Origin: Dolomedes plantarius
Lineage: Eukaryota; Arthropoda; Arachnida; Araneae; Dolomedidae
DNA: 64,000 nucleotides
Direction: 5' to 3'
NCBI GenBank assembly: GCA_907164885.2
Contig: OU015493.1
Coordinates: 123,319,193 to 123,383,192, forward strand
In this document: positions 9,853-20,727 of the stretch, piece after piece
Layout of the letters: the number at the start of each line of letters is the position of its first letter
Position numbering within the stretch: the first letter of the stretch is position 1
Notes under the pieces: generated by a model
The model's input: the letters and a program-made list of their open reading frames with translations, nothing else
What the model was told of the DNA's origin: nothing
The model's database searches: none
Position numbers and translations under genes: made by a program

Positions 9853-10506
9853 ACACCAAAAAAATTGCTAACCGACAGAAATGAAGCTTTTACATGTTCA
9901 AAGTTTAGAAGATTTTTAGAGCATAACAATGTGCAACAATTACTTACCTCGAGTCATCATCCACAAACGAATGGAAAGGTAGAGAGGGTAAATCAAACAA
10001 TAATTACTAGATTAAGGTGCAAAGTACATAACTCAACAAGCAAAACTCCTTGGACAGCCCTATTAAATGAAGTAATTAATGAATACAATCATACGCCTCA
10101 TTCAGTCATCCAAATGACCCCAGCTTACCTACTTTTTGGAATATTACCTTATGAACCTCATGTTAAAAAGCAAGATTTTTATCCTCAGGTAGATGAGGCG
10201 AGAAAATTAGCTAAAGAAAGGACAATTAATTACCATAATAGGAATAAAGTAAAATATGATGCACGTTTTGTAGAATCTAAATTTAATGTTGGAGATTTAG
10301 TGTTATTCGAAGAATTTCACTACCCTAATACTAGAAAATTAAGCTCACCCTATTCTGGACCTTACACTATTCTAAAACAAATGTCAAAAGTTAATTATGA
10401 AATTGATAGACCAAACTTTCACACTAAACGAGATTCTGAAATTGTCCATGCTTGCAGATTGAGATATTATAATGCACCAGAGAACTTAAAACTACACCAC
10501 GAATAA
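9853..10506 (+). CDS. pol: Pol, remainder of integrase after the in-frame TAA
   Basis: Continues in the same frame as the upstream part, so only the single TAA separates them. LLTDRNEAF carries the second catalytic Asp and TNGKVERVN the catalytic Glu of the DDE core. HPQTNGKVER is a classic retroviral-type integrase block. The C-terminal part (VGDLVLFEEF...YSGPYTILKQM) is the GPY/F module; no chromodomain is seen. Ends in TAA at 10504-10506. Apart from the TGA at 7273 and TAA at 9850, gag-pol is open throughout, implying a fairly recent copy. Confidence 0.9.
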   Translation, partial: TPKKLLTDRNEAFTCSKFRRFLEHNNVQQLLTSSHHPQTNGKVERVNQTIITRLRCKVHNSTSKTPWTALLNEVINEYNHTPHSVIQMTPAYLLFGILPYEPHVKKQDFYPQVDEARKLAKERTINYHNRNKVKYDARFVESKFNVGDLVLFEEFHYPNTRKLSSPYSGPYTILKQMSKVNYEIDRPNFHTKRDSEIVHACRLRYYNAPENLKLHHE

Positions 10507-10604
10507 TGACAAACATTAGATCCATTTTTCTTTCTTTTCTATGTGATGCTTAACATCATTATATTTTTTTAAATTGATATAATTATGTGTTGTCCTACTA
10601 AAGA

Positions 10605-10651
<47 letters not shown>

Positions 10652-12173
10652 ATCTAACTTAAACTTTCTTCTTAAGAATACTATTATATGTGAATTTTTT
10701 TTTGGATCTCAATTTAAACACTGACTATGACAACTCTACTTCTTTAACCTTTCAGTAAATTTCCTACTTCTTGAATACACTTTCCTATCACCCAACTCTA
10801 CAAGCGCGTTGGATGCCGTCCCAACTGTTTAAGATCTTATTAATTTTTTTTTGCTATTTGTTTTTAATTCATCAACTCAGTCACTTAAAGTGCTGAAGAT
10901 CATATGCTTGAGTAATGACTAAAACAGGGCTGGGATGGCCACTCCTTTTGTCCTCCCATTTCTATATATTATACTCCCACAGGTATGACAACTGCACCTT
11001 TTCCTTTTTCTCCATCTTTGTACTATACAAGATGCTGTTTTTCAACGCAGTCATATTCTGTCGGAGATTTACGGTTAGTCCACTGTACGGCTAAAAGACT
11101 CTTCCTCCTTATTAGTCAGAGAACAATATGGAGAAAGAAAACCCACTTGTTACACAAACATAAACACAACCCTCACTGCTTAGAGGTAGAATTAAAAAAA
11201 TTGAAACTAAGAGTTTGGGTAACACACATACAACAAGGTACCTTCAACACAAAAAATTGGATATCCACGTAGAATTAAAATAAGTGTACACAAATGAACA
11301 GTAAATAAATAATTTGAAAATAAAGTGAAAAGTATTGAGAATAAATAAATAAAGTTATAAATAAATAAATAAAGTTAGAATAAATATGAATAAGTATAAT
11401 TAAAGAATATTGAATAGAATTTTGGAATGAATAAATGTTGTCGAAATAAAATGAATATAAGAAATGATGAAATGAGAATAATAAGAAATAAAAGTGGTAT
11501 GGAAAAGAGATTTTTTTTTGATAATAAGTAATATTGAAATAAAGGAGATAAGAGATATTAAGAAAAAAATAATGAGATAAATAAAGATACGAAAACTAGA
11601 TAATGAGTGATATGTTTTGTAATTTTTATATACAATTGATATACTTGAAGTGTGATTTCATTAAATCTTGTGATTTTTATTGAAAGTGTGATTTTTATTA
11701 TAAACTGTGACTTTTATTATGTAACTAAAGAACTAATTTTCTTTATATGTAAACAAACCAAAATAATGTTATGTTTTATGTATTCTACGTTGGTAAAGCA
11801 GAAATAAGAAACAGCAACACAAAGACTGTGATTTTTTAATTGGTGTATTTTCCTCAACATACTAATGACTGTGACAGGACTACAAATGTTGCAATTCATT
11901 ACAAGATAAGTAAATAAAGATTTTTTTTTGGACTCACTCCATAGTAGTGAACGTTGAGGAAGAATTTTTGAAATTTTCAACTTGTTAATTTTCAACTTCA
12001 GTTACTTAATTTTTGTTTGTTTTAATATTTTTATTACTATGTTTTGTTATTTTGTATTATTCAAATCGAGATGATGGTAGATATTGTATTAAATGTATGT
12101 TTATAGTGAAAATTTTTGGTAGTTTACAAATTTTTGGTTATGTTAATTGATTTTTTTTTTTGAGATTTTGTTG
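10507..12173 (+). other. 3' region of the Gypsy unit
   Basis: Contains a 42-A run at 10608-10649 and a strongly A/G-rich stretch at about 11275-11630 (many GAATAAATAAATAAAG-like words), which could include the polypurine region before the 3' LTR. A 95-codon open frame at 10985-11272, preceded by a pyrimidine-rich stretch and CAG, is where an env-like ORF would sit, but I see no env hallmark. The bases immediately before the LTR are T-rich, so a canonical adjacent polypurine tract is not evident. Confidence 0.5.
10608..10649 (+). repeat. A42 homopolymer
   Basis: Uninterrupted A run about 100 bases after the pol stop. It is internal to the LTR element, so it is not a retroposon end of this unit; a captured poly(A) tail or slippage-expanded run are both possible. 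Confidence 0.9.
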
Positions 12174-13043
12174 TGTGGGGAGACGTCTCTATTCAACATG
12201 TTTCAAATACATACTTATGTAGAATCTTCAATTTAATATTATGTGTCCTTCTTTTTAGTGATTTTATATATATTTTCAGTAAATTTGATAATGTTGCTAT
12301 GTCAGCTCATCACGTGATCTTTAAAAATTTTTTTTTGCAATTTAACTTTAATTGAACTTGAAACGTTAACTTATTCCAAATTTTTTAATGCCCATTCTTC
12401 TCACTCATCTGAGTGAGTCTGCCCTCCAATGCAGGCATTGTAGGTCAGCCTCTTCTCGGACGGGGGGATATTCTATAATATTAAAAACTAGTAATTTCTT
12501 AATTCAACAATCTTAACATTTAAAAACTATTAATTCCTCACTTTACTATTCCAAATTACAAACCCTTTTTTAATTCCTTGAAACAGGTAATTCCCTTTGG
12601 GCATTCGCGTTAAATTCCATTTTAAAATCTAACATTATTCTAAATTCCCTGCGGCGTTCGAAACTAATTTCGCTTTTGATTCTAAGTTCTAATAACCTCT
12701 AAAGAAAAAATTAAATGGCTGCCTGTTAATCGAAAACTAAACTTGCGTGGCGTGGGTAGAAAATTAAACGCTTCAGCGCATTTGTCACGCCTTTTCCTAA
12801 CTTTTAACCAATTAAACCTTACTATGATCACATGACGAGATAAGTTTATTTAAGGTTAGGGATCACGTACATGTACGCTTTTTTGATCATGTAACTGACT
12901 TGAATAGACGTAATAAAGTCTTTTCCGTAAGAAGCCGAGTGCGTCGTTTTGATATGGAGTGAATTGTAATATTAATATCTTCTTCTCACCGTGACATGGG
13001 AGATTTCGATATCTATTGGGCCAGTGTCAGTCTCCCATGTTAC

Positions 13044-13044
<1 letters not shown>
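12174..13044 (+). repeat. Right LTR-like repeat (3' LTR of the Gypsy unit)
   Basis: Starts TGTGGGGAGACGTC and ends CATGTTACA next to (TA)n. A polyadenylation-like AATAAAG lies near 12911, about 130 bases from the end, consistent with plus orientation. It shares the CCGTCCGAGAAGAGGC block (reverse complement) with the left repeat. Confidence 0.65.

Positions 13045-13068
<24 letters not shown>
13045..13068. repeat. (TA)n microsatellite flanking the Gypsy unit
   Basis: About 12 TA units directly after the TGTTACA end. With the left tract it brackets the unit, compatible with insertion into a TA repeat and a TATA target duplication, though a microsatellite cannot prove it. Confidence 0.9.
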
Positions 13069-13075
<7 letters not shown>

Positions 13076-14437
13076 GAGTCAGATACTTAGTTAATTTCAT
13101 AACATCCGATACATTAATGCTATGTTATATATAAAATTGAAAGCAACTAAACGTCACAGTGTTCGAAACATAGAACAAAAATATCCCTGAGAGAGTTATA
13201 TACACATCCATATATCACAAAAAATAACCCCATTATAACACAACCACGTCTCATACAAAGCACCATAGACGCTGAGATAAAGTTGATATTAGTCTAAGAA
13301 AAAGTGGAACTATCTATTTTATAAATACGAAATAATTTTAGTTTAATTGCCTCATATCACAAAAACGCGTGAGATGTAGACCTTTGGAAAACCTGCAAGA
13401 TCTTTGCCAATTTTTACCCAATAGATTAAATTAATCGAAATATACATAAGTTAATACGAACATATTTTAAATTGAAAATTAATATTAATTCAATTCATCT
13501 AAAATGATAACGACATTTCATTTAGTACGAAACAAATCCTAATTGGATCTATATTGATTGCTGATAATGCGGCTAACGGAAGGGACAAATTAAGATTCTT
13601 TGTTTACATCGATATTTTATACGAATCTAGCCTTAGAAATGAGATATTTAATTAATTACAATTTAATACTCCTTTTCTCGTTCGATAAAAAACAAGCAAA
13701 ATAAAATCCGAATTAAGTACAACTTGCCTTAATGATTTCACTCTAATGAGAATGGATTGATGAAATGTTTTATTCTAAATGTATGCAATATGTTACGGTT
13801 AAAGAAGCTGACAGAAATACTGAAATGCATTCGGAAAATGTCGAATATTTAAGTTAAAACATTTCTCACGCATCCTGGTAGGAACGAAACGTGAACTAGT
13901 AGTTAAGTATTGATGAAAATATTTGAAACGGGAATTCCTAATTCTCGGGGAACTGTTTTCGATATGATTAATGCTAATAATAATGCTGGCGTTGTCATTC
14001 ATGGAATCAGGAGTATTTATCAACAAATGTTTCATTCAAATGTTGCCGAAATAGAAGAAAATAAAATCGATTTTGTGTCGTGAATGACTCGTGAGAAGGA
14101 ATTACTCACCGAGTAGCTAAGAAAATGTATTATTAAGAAAGTGACGTAATTCGTTTCCGATATCTTCTAAATGAGGTAATCTTTGGAAAGAAAAATTACA
14201 TGTTTGGGCCAGGAATTGAGGTGATTTTATTAGAATTAAAGCCGAAGTGGTACCAAAGAAGCTGGTAAAATTTCTCTCAATGTGAAATGCGCAAAAAGTT
14301 TGAAGAAATTTTGCGATACGTTATTCAGCCGTCAGTAACAGTAGAATAAATTGACTGACATTAAAAAGCAATGTACTAGATTTTTAGAAAAAAGAGAGAA
14401 TTTTTTTTGCATGAATTAAAATACGTATTCATAAATC
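13069..14437. other. AT-rich DNA, no feature seen
   Basis: No gene, splice-bounded exon or repeat was recognised. A 78-codon minus-strand frame at 13799-14035 shows no family features. Confidence 0.5.
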
Positions 14438-14680
14438 GCTCACTCCTTTCAACAGCGTCATATCTCAAAAACAAGGTTTTTCAGGAGAGTGATTTGAAAG
14501 TTTAAAAGTCCATTGAAATGTATTGAAAATAAATTTTAATTCTCCTCTCTAGCAGCTAAATATTGAGCGGAGAGATACAACGATCTTGCAGCGATATACT
14601 ACTCTTTCAAGGCATTCTGAAAACAAGCATAACTAAAAATTGCCGATTTTTGAGATATGACGTTGTTGAATGGAGTGAGC
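14438..14680. mobile_element. Small MITE with about 35-base TIRs
   Basis: Left end GCTCACTCCTTTCAACAGCG and right end (complement) GCTCACTCCATTCAACAACG; the match continues through TCATATCTCAAAAA. Total 243 bases, no coding capacity. Confidence 0.6.
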
Positions 14681-14893
14681 AAAATATTGCTTTTGCGTAG
14701 GTAGTATCATTTGAATTTTCTAATAAATAGTCCTATAAAAATTCTGCATATGTTATCTGGAAGGGGAAAAAAGAAAAAATCACGAGCAGAATTTTCGAGA
14801 CCCGTTATTTTCACTACGCAAATATCAAACAATTTGTAGTTAATTTAACATAGTTTGAATTTTGCATCTGCAAAATTAATCTGTACGATAAGT

Positions 14894-15325
14894 CGCACCT
14901 CTGCTAGAAGAGTGTTACATCTCAAAATATCCATATTTTCAGGAAGAGCTGTTTCATTTCTTCTTTAGCTCTTCCTGAAAATATAGCTATTTTGAAATGT
15001 AACACTCTTCTAGCAGAGGACAGAAGAGTGTTACATCTCAAAATAGCCATATTTTCAGGAAGAGCTGTTTCATTTCTTCTTTAGCTATTCCTGAAAATAT
15101 AACTACTTTGAAATGTAACACTCTTCTAGCAGAGGACAGAAGAGTGTTACATCTCAAAATAGCCATATTTTCAGGAAGAGCTATTTCATTTCTTATTTAG
15201 CTCTTCATGAAAATATAGCTATTTTGAAATGTAACACTCTTCTAGCAGAGGGTCCTCTGCTAGAAGCTTGCTCTTCCTGAAAATATGGCTATTTTGAGAT
15301 GTAACACTCCTCTAGCAGAGGTGCG
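14894..15325. mobile_element. Tandem hairpin (foldback) element, 116-base palindromic unit
   Basis: Outer ends CGCACCTCTGCTAGAAG and the complement of CGCACCTCTGCTAGAGG, flanked by AAGT on both sides (possible target duplication). Three 116-base units start near 14905, 15021 and 15137; each is a stem-loop whose arms read AAGAGTGTTACATCTC and its complement with a short T-rich loop. A fourth partial unit is inverted and closes the element. Non-coding. Confidence 0.8.
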
Positions 15326-15384
15326 AAGTCATCGAAAACAAAAAAATTCCCTCACCGACGATGTTGTTAATATAAATGAGGCGC

Positions 15385-15545
15385 TTCGGTGAACTTTTAC
15401 AATACGAGGGCTTAACTGACTGGGATCTACCGCTTAAAGCCGATTCCGGACGGCTATCAACACACATGCCAACCAAAGATTCAAACCCGCATACTCTTGT
15501 TCCAAGGAGGCCAGATATTGGCTCTGCCAATCGCTCAAAAAATCA
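15385..15545 (-). mobile_element. SINE family 1, diverged copy
   Basis: Shares CTACCGCTTAAAGCCGATTC and the downstream ACACATGCCAACC-like body with four other copies in the window. The tRNA-derived head is mutated (GATTCAAACCCGCATACTC at the B-box site). Read on the minus strand the tRNA head comes first. Confidence 0.55.
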
Positions 15546-17900
15546 GGACAGGTCCGCTTGACTTAATTGTTAAGGCGTCCTTCTTGAAACACCTTAGTCC
15601 AAGATAATTATTGTATAGCTCACGTCCTATACATTTAAGGTGCATCACATTCCTCAACTGGAAGAGAGATGGAAATGTCCTGGGTGAGGCGAGTAGGTCA
15701 ATCAATCGGTTTAGGATCGACTAAACATTAAATTAATTATTTTGTAACGTTAGTCCTTTATATATTTAAGATTAGAAACCCTCCGCTTAACACTTAAGTA
15801 AAGATTAGCAATATGGCTCCATAGATCGATCACAAAAATAATGTTCGCAGGTTATAAATATTTATTTAAAAAAAGTGGCTAACAAGACCATCGAAATTAA
15901 TGTATTCTTTTCAATATAGGTTATCGCATACTGATTTAGATTAAACGTGATACCGTACATATAATTAATCCATTGAATAGTTTTACTAAAATAAAAAGCA
16001 TTCTGTCTCTAACAGTCTCGATAGGCTCTTTTCCAGGCTTCATGGAACACAGAGAAAAGTTCTTAGGAGTTTCCTCTGTTTCAGGAACAGACGAATTTTC
16101 AAAATAGATACATTCGATACTCCGAAACAGTGTGCCGTTAAACAGGATCTTTTAAACTTAAAACAACAGTATGTTTTTAGAGACGATTATATTTAAAGCA
16201 TTGTTGGTTCCTCATGCGTAACATGAAGTCCACCAACTGGCTGGAAACTACTGACGAACATGGTACATTTCAGGCGATTTAAAACTTACTATTTACAATT
16301 TTGCAATATATTTGTTGCAAACTACAATATTTTGCGAGGGTTTTTAGATTTTATTTTCTTTTCATATTTTCATGTTAATTAATAAAAAACTGAGCAATTA
16401 TTTTTGGATTTTCTAACTTTTATGTCATATTTCATTGATAAATAAACGTTAAACTTTAAACAATTTCAAAAGTACTTCCTTAAAGGTGTATAGTTATAAA
16501 TTATACTTTTCTCATATCACTTACTACCTTACTATCCTTCATTTAGACAGCGATATGTCTAAATGAAGGATATAAAGTTTCAAGCTGACATTAGTTTAAA
16601 AGGACCATACATTGATTTCCCGATATTAATTATTTAAATTTTATTCCTTTCACATTAAACGCTAAAACTGAAACGAGCGGAATAAATCTGAACTGTATTC
16701 TATACAGAATAATTTGTTTCCAGGATATCGAACACATTAAATTCTTAATACTATGCAGAATTGAAGGGTTCGAGTAAACGTTGAGATTTATTTAAACAAT
16801 AAAGCCATGACTTCAAAGTACTGCCAGCAATTGAAAATATAATCAGCATTGTTTATATTATGGGAAACACTTGAAATATGCATTCTGATGTGTTTGCCTC
16901 CGGCGTGATTAATACTAAAGCACGTTGACATTAACGAAATACATCGAGAAATATTTTATCCGAATACGACGTATCGGAACAGAATTAAATTGGTTATACG
17001 TCACGGATGAAGACTACCAAAGAATTATCCCAACACACATTTAACGAATATCTTATTAGTATATTTTCAGATGTATTGTAATTTATGACATATTTTCAAT
17101 CATATGATATTTTTAGTTTCAAATACGTAGATGGCCCTGCGTTACGAAATAACCCCGAACGTATACATTTTTAGGACTTAATTACTGTTCCTTTCTTCTC
17201 ATAATATTAACATCAAGGCATTTACGAAGAAATATTATAAAATAAACCAGTGAAATTGATGTTTAATTCTCCCACGTGAATTAGGAACGTTATTTACTAC
17301 ATCAAAATTGAAAAGTATAGTATTATGTGAAGTTTACTTCAACTCTGTTCTTTAATTGCATACCTATGACAATTAGTGATTGCCTTCCAAAAGATATGTT
17401 TAGTATTAAAATAGTAATAACATACAGAGACTCATCGTTAGATAATGTTATTCCGAAACTGAGGTACTTATAATAATATATAAAATAATCCCATACTAAA
17501 CATAACTACTTAAAGTAGCCTTACACGTGCAGGAAAAAGTCTGCAGGACTTTCTTGAGAATTTGCTCAACTCCTGGAGCACAGTCCTCGCGTACACACGT
17601 GTAACACACGCGCATACATTTCAATAGGGATTTTGGGAACTGTACAGTCCGCCACCGGTCTCAAGGCTTCCCCACATACGACGGGGAAATCCTCGAGGTT
17701 TGAACTGCGCAGTGAAAACCTGAAGGATTTCCTCTACGTGCATGGGCACCTTCACGGACACGTTTATGTCAATTTCCCTTTTTTAAGGCAGTTACGCAAA
17801 ATTGTGTTAAATACAATTACGGAAATAATTTTCGCATCTAACTATATCAAGCGAGCTGATTCTTCGCAAAACAAAACAATTACAATCGCATAGTAAATTA
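15546..17900. other. AT-rich DNA with one short perfect hairpin
   Basis: No gene recognised. A 17-base-pair hairpin lies at 16533-16572. At 17520-17760 ACACGTGCAGGAAAAAG and the inverted CCTGAAGGATTTCCTCTACG may be degenerate TIRs of a MITE, but the match is too weak to call. Confidence 0.45.
16533..16572. repeat. Perfect short hairpin
   Basis: TATCCTTCATTTAGACA and its exact complement around a 6-base loop (GCGATA). No known role. Confidence 0.85.
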
Positions 17901-18068
17901 GGTTGGCTGGTTGAGATAACTAGGGTCTCTTTTGCTATATGACAGCAGATTAGACCAGGACCTACTGCTTAAAGCCGGACTGCTACAAAAATCTATGTCA
18001 ACAATGGGACTCGAACCCACATACTCTGATATCGATTGCCAGCGTCCTAGCCATTCGGCCATCGCAAC
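17901..18068 (-). mobile_element. SINE family 1 copy
   Basis: Contains CCTACTGCTTAAAGCCGGAC, the B box in complement (GGGACTCGAACCC) and an A-box-like head GCCATTCGGCCAT in complement about 45 bases away. Minus-strand orientation: tRNA-derived head, then body. It ends about 95 bases from host exon D. Confidence 0.75.
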
Positions 18069-18162
18069 ATAGTCAGTGAGGATATACAGCGAAGAACATA
18101 AATAGTATATATACGTCTGTTACAGAGGGAAAAAAACCGAAGAAGCATTTCAGATCGCTTAC

Positions 18163-18300
18163 CTGAGTTTGATTGCTATTTTTCGCAGACCTTAGCTTGC
18201 ATATCCTGTGCTTCACCTCCCTTTTGAGATCCCGCACTCTCCCACTCCAAGTGGAGAGTGATGCACTGTGAGGGATGTTACGACTAGAATCTCCAGTTCC
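18163..18300 (-). CDS. Host gene exon D (unidentified gene)
   Basis: 138 bases, 46 codons, phase 0 at both ends. Acceptor: pyrimidine-rich TTTTTTGTTCTATCATCAG; donor CAG|GTAAGC. It reads GTGDSSRNIPHSASLSTWSG followed by a very basic stretch RVRDLKREVKHRICKLRSAK. The Ser-rich part then basic helix suggests a regulatory or membrane/RNA-binding segment, but I recognise no family. The phase matches exon C at 25197-25268, 6.9 kb upstream. Composition is clearly less AT-rich than the surroundings. An isolated chance frame is less likely given two consensus splice sites and phase fit. Confidence 0.65.
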
Positions 18301-18503
18301 CTGATGATAGAACAAAAAATGCAGTTTCAAAAACAATGATCTTCTTCTAAAAGGAAATAACTTGAATGCAACATATTATCAGGTCATGTCCATTACAACT
18401 AGTTTCAAAATATTTGACGAAATCTGTAATTTTGGATTACTATTTTGATACAACTGACTTTATTCTTAAACAGTCATTAATGCTGTCGTTTATTAGTTGC
18501 ATA

Positions 18504-18506
<3 letters not shown>

Positions 18507-18562
<56 letters not shown>
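18507..18562. repeat. (TA)n microsatellite
   Basis: About 28 TA units. Confidence 0.95.
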
Positions 18563-18565
<3 letters not shown>

Positions 18566-18654
18566 TACAAAAGTATAACACGAAATCAAACTAATGAACA
18601 ATGGCAAACTTACTATGGCGCTACGCTGCTCAACCGTAAGCTGCAATATTTTAA

Positions 18655-19183
18655 ATAAAAACATTACTAAACCTGACAACACCAGCACAATTCATCAACC
18701 TGAAAGATGAAGAATATAAATGACCGGGGGGAGTTGTGACCCCCAATACTCCGGTTAAACATGATACTTAGGTAGGTGCTTATTTGTGCTTATGTGGATA
18801 TAGTTATAATTTAGTGATAAGTCTAAATATTTTGAAATTATTATATGATGCATTGTTTATAGGTGTAGTGGATCTATGAGGTTGATGCAATATTTTTTGT
18901 GAAATGTCAAATTGTTTTGAAATAGTTTAGTACTGATGATATAATTTTACCCAGGTTTTTAATGTACGTTGTTCCAGTTCCTTTATTTTATTTATTTTTT
19001 ATTTCATCGCTCCTTGCTTTGTTTTGACTTTACGTCAGGTTGCAGATGAGGAATGACTTCCGGGAGTGTTGCCTAGGCAAAAAACATGTTTATCCGGAGT
19101 GTTGGGGGTCACAACTCCCCCCGGTCATTTATATTCTTCATCTGTCAGGTTGATGAATTGTGCTGGTGTTGTCAGGTTTAGTA

Positions 19184-19192
<9 letters not shown>
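18655..19192. mobile_element. Foldback MITE with about 100-base near-perfect TIRs
   Basis: Left arm from 18656 (AAAACATTACTAAACCTGAC ...) to about 18760 and the inverted right arm about 19085-19191 differ at only a few positions; both contain GACCGGGGGGAGTTGTGACC. The 330-base centre is non-coding. The right arm abuts a (TA)n tract. The low arm divergence implies recent origin or gene conversion between arms. Superfamily unknown. Confidence 0.8.

Positions 19193-19229
<37 letters not shown>
19193..19229. repeat. (TA)n microsatellite
   Basis: Lies between the foldback MITE and the Tc1 inverted dimer. Confidence 0.9.
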
Positions 19230-19232
<3 letters not shown>

Positions 19233-19448
19233 GCTGGTGTTCAAAATTAAGAGAATTTGCATATCTTATCAAATTTCTAGAAAACTAATGGACGGATTTT
19301 AATGAAAATTGTTATGGATACACAGTTATATAAGAGAAGATTACACTATACAACAGTTATGGTACGCACTCATGATGGTCAGTTAGGTTCATCAGCACAT
19401 GAATGTGCAAAATCGACATTGCAAGATCGAACCTAAAATGATTTTAAT

Positions 19449-19915
19449 ATGAGGTATGGACGCCTGTCACAGTCATACAGCTCTCACAGTGCGATGCCAA
19501 ATTGGAAACGAGGCAATTTGTTGAGTCCCTGTGGTAGTAAGTCCCCCTCCTGCAACAACGCAGTTTTCAGTTTCTGGATTGTTCTCGGAGGGAGATGGCC
19601 AGCTGTATTGTTCTCTGAAGAGGGTCGCAGACATGTTCAGTACGGTTTACATCTGAATATCTGGCTGGCCAGTACACCTAGAGAATATCCCCAATTTCAA
19701 GATAATCGTCAACTAGGTGAGCCGTGTGCGGACAAGATCATACGGCTCACACACTGTTGTACCTAAAATTGAACCGAGGGCCGACTGCGCCCCTGAAAGG
19801 TAGAACATAGGGCTGTAAGATCTTATTCCTATACCTCTCAGAAGTCAGGGACCCTCTGTCAGACACAGGGAGAGGTGTGCGGCCGTTTATCTCGGTGCAG
19901 ACAAAAATCAGCTTT
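19449..19915 (-). pseudogene. Tc1 transposase C-terminal half, left arm
   Basis: Minus-strand reading has EINGRTPLPVSDRGSLTSER then LPFRGAVGPRFNF and AHLVDDYLE, the catalytic core from just after the first Asp region to past the second Asp site, followed by PPRTIQKLKTALLQE. Several frameshifts and stops; the second Asp block is mutated. Confidence 0.7.
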
Positions 19916-19934
19916 GAACCAGACTGCAGTGGGG

Positions 19935-20520
19935 GAAATGTTCTCTTCCCACATGAGTCGCGATGCAGCCCGGATACTGATTCTCGACGTATCTTCATCT
20001 GGAGAGAACCTGGGACCCGATACCTTTCCTTCAACATCTCAGACAGATGGCAGGGAAATTGTCATGGTCTAGGACTGCATCGTGTTGAACGTCGCATAGC
20101 TCTTACTGTGTTCGACAGAGGATCCCTGACTGGTGAGAGGAATAGTGTAGAGATCTGAAAGCCCCATGTTCGACGTTTCAGTTGGCCCTTGGTTCAATTT
20201 TATGGACGACAACTCTCGTCTACACACGACTCAGCTAGTCGACGATTATCTTGAAAGTGAGGATATTCGCCTGAAGGATTGGCCAGCCTTATATACATAC
20301 CTGAACTCTATTTTAGATGTCTGAGACTCTCTTTGAAGGACAATTGCAGCTCGCCATCCCCCTCCGAGAACCATCCAGGAGCTGAAAACTGCGTTGTTGT
20401 AGGAGTAGGACTGCCTGCCATGGAGACTCGTATAACTACCTCGTTTCCAGCATAGCAACACGCCGTGAGAGCTGTATGACTTTGAGAGGTGTCCATACCC
20501 TATATTGGAGTCATTTTATG
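19935..20520 (+). pseudogene. Tc1 transposase C-terminal half, right arm
   Basis: Plus-strand reading has VLFPHESRCSPDTDSRRIFI and WREPGTRYL (region of the first catalytic Asp, here VLFPHES where VLFTDES is usual, so Asp is lost), VFDRGSLTGER, then in shifted frames FMDDNSRLHTTQLVDDYLES and PPPRTIQELKTALLQEWDCL. Stops and frameshifts make it inactive. Confidence 0.75.
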
Positions 20521-20727
20521 TTCGAAATTGCAGGGTGGGTTTTGGTCATTTCTACGCTAATGAGCCTAACTGACGATCATGAGTACATACCATGACTGTT
20601 TTGTATGATATAAATTTGTCTCTTATATAACTGTGTATCCATACCAAATTTCTTTAAAATGTGTTATTTAGTTTTCCATAATTAAAATAAAATTTGAAAA
20701 TTCTCTTAATTTCGAACACCAGTTTAT

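Larger units (their letters stand above)
3211..13048 (+). mobile_element. Ty3/Gypsy retrotransposon unit with inverted LTR-like ends
   Basis: A 9.8 kb unit lying between (TA)n tracts. Left repeat 3215-4110 and right repeat 12174-13044 are related but inverted; both have TG...CA ends. The plus-strand gag and pol occupy 6217-10506. The bases next to the inner edge of each repeat are also inverted copies (GAGATTTTGTTG before TGTGGGG), and pyrimidine/purine-rich similarity may extend to about 4790 and 11440. So the left end resembles a second 3' end in minus orientation. No 5' LTR in direct orientation was found upstream of gag. Whether this is one odd element or two joined copies is open. Confidence 0.7.
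19229..20727. mobile_element. Tc1 inverted dimer (two 3' halves, head to head)
   Basis: Ends CTGGTGTTCAAAATTAAGAG (left) and the complement of CTGGTGTTCGAAATTAAGAG (right), in TA-rich flanks, as in a Tc1 element. Inside, the left half is a minus-strand and the right half a plus-strand copy of the same C-terminal transposase half; they meet near 19920-19935. At 1.5 kb the whole is the size of a normal Tc1 element but has no N-terminal coding part. Confidence 0.75.

Noticed and set aside
10608..10649. Poly(A) tail of a LINE or SINE ending here
   Set aside because: No LINE or SINE sequence precedes it; the bases before it follow the pol stop.
10985..11272. Possible env gene of the Gypsy element
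   Set aside because: Right position and a CAG acceptor-like site, but no signal peptide, transmembrane segment or cleavage motif; kept only as a remark.
3211..13048. DIRS-like element (inverted repeats)
   Set aside because: Pol has an HHCC zinc finger, DDE core and GPY module, so it has a retroviral-type integrase, not a tyrosine recombinase.
17520..17760. MITE with TTACACGTGCA-type ends
   Set aside because: Only scattered matches between the putative arms; below what I can support.
18001..18068. Functional tRNA genes at 18000, 26000, 48790, 60780 and 62720
   Set aside because: Boxes are present but each copy carries a shared non-tRNA body, and cloverleaf stems are broken; these are SINE heads.
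19875..20158. Overlapping plus-strand frames in the Tc1 dimer as separate genes
   Set aside because: They cross the palindrome centre and mix sense of one arm with antisense of the other.
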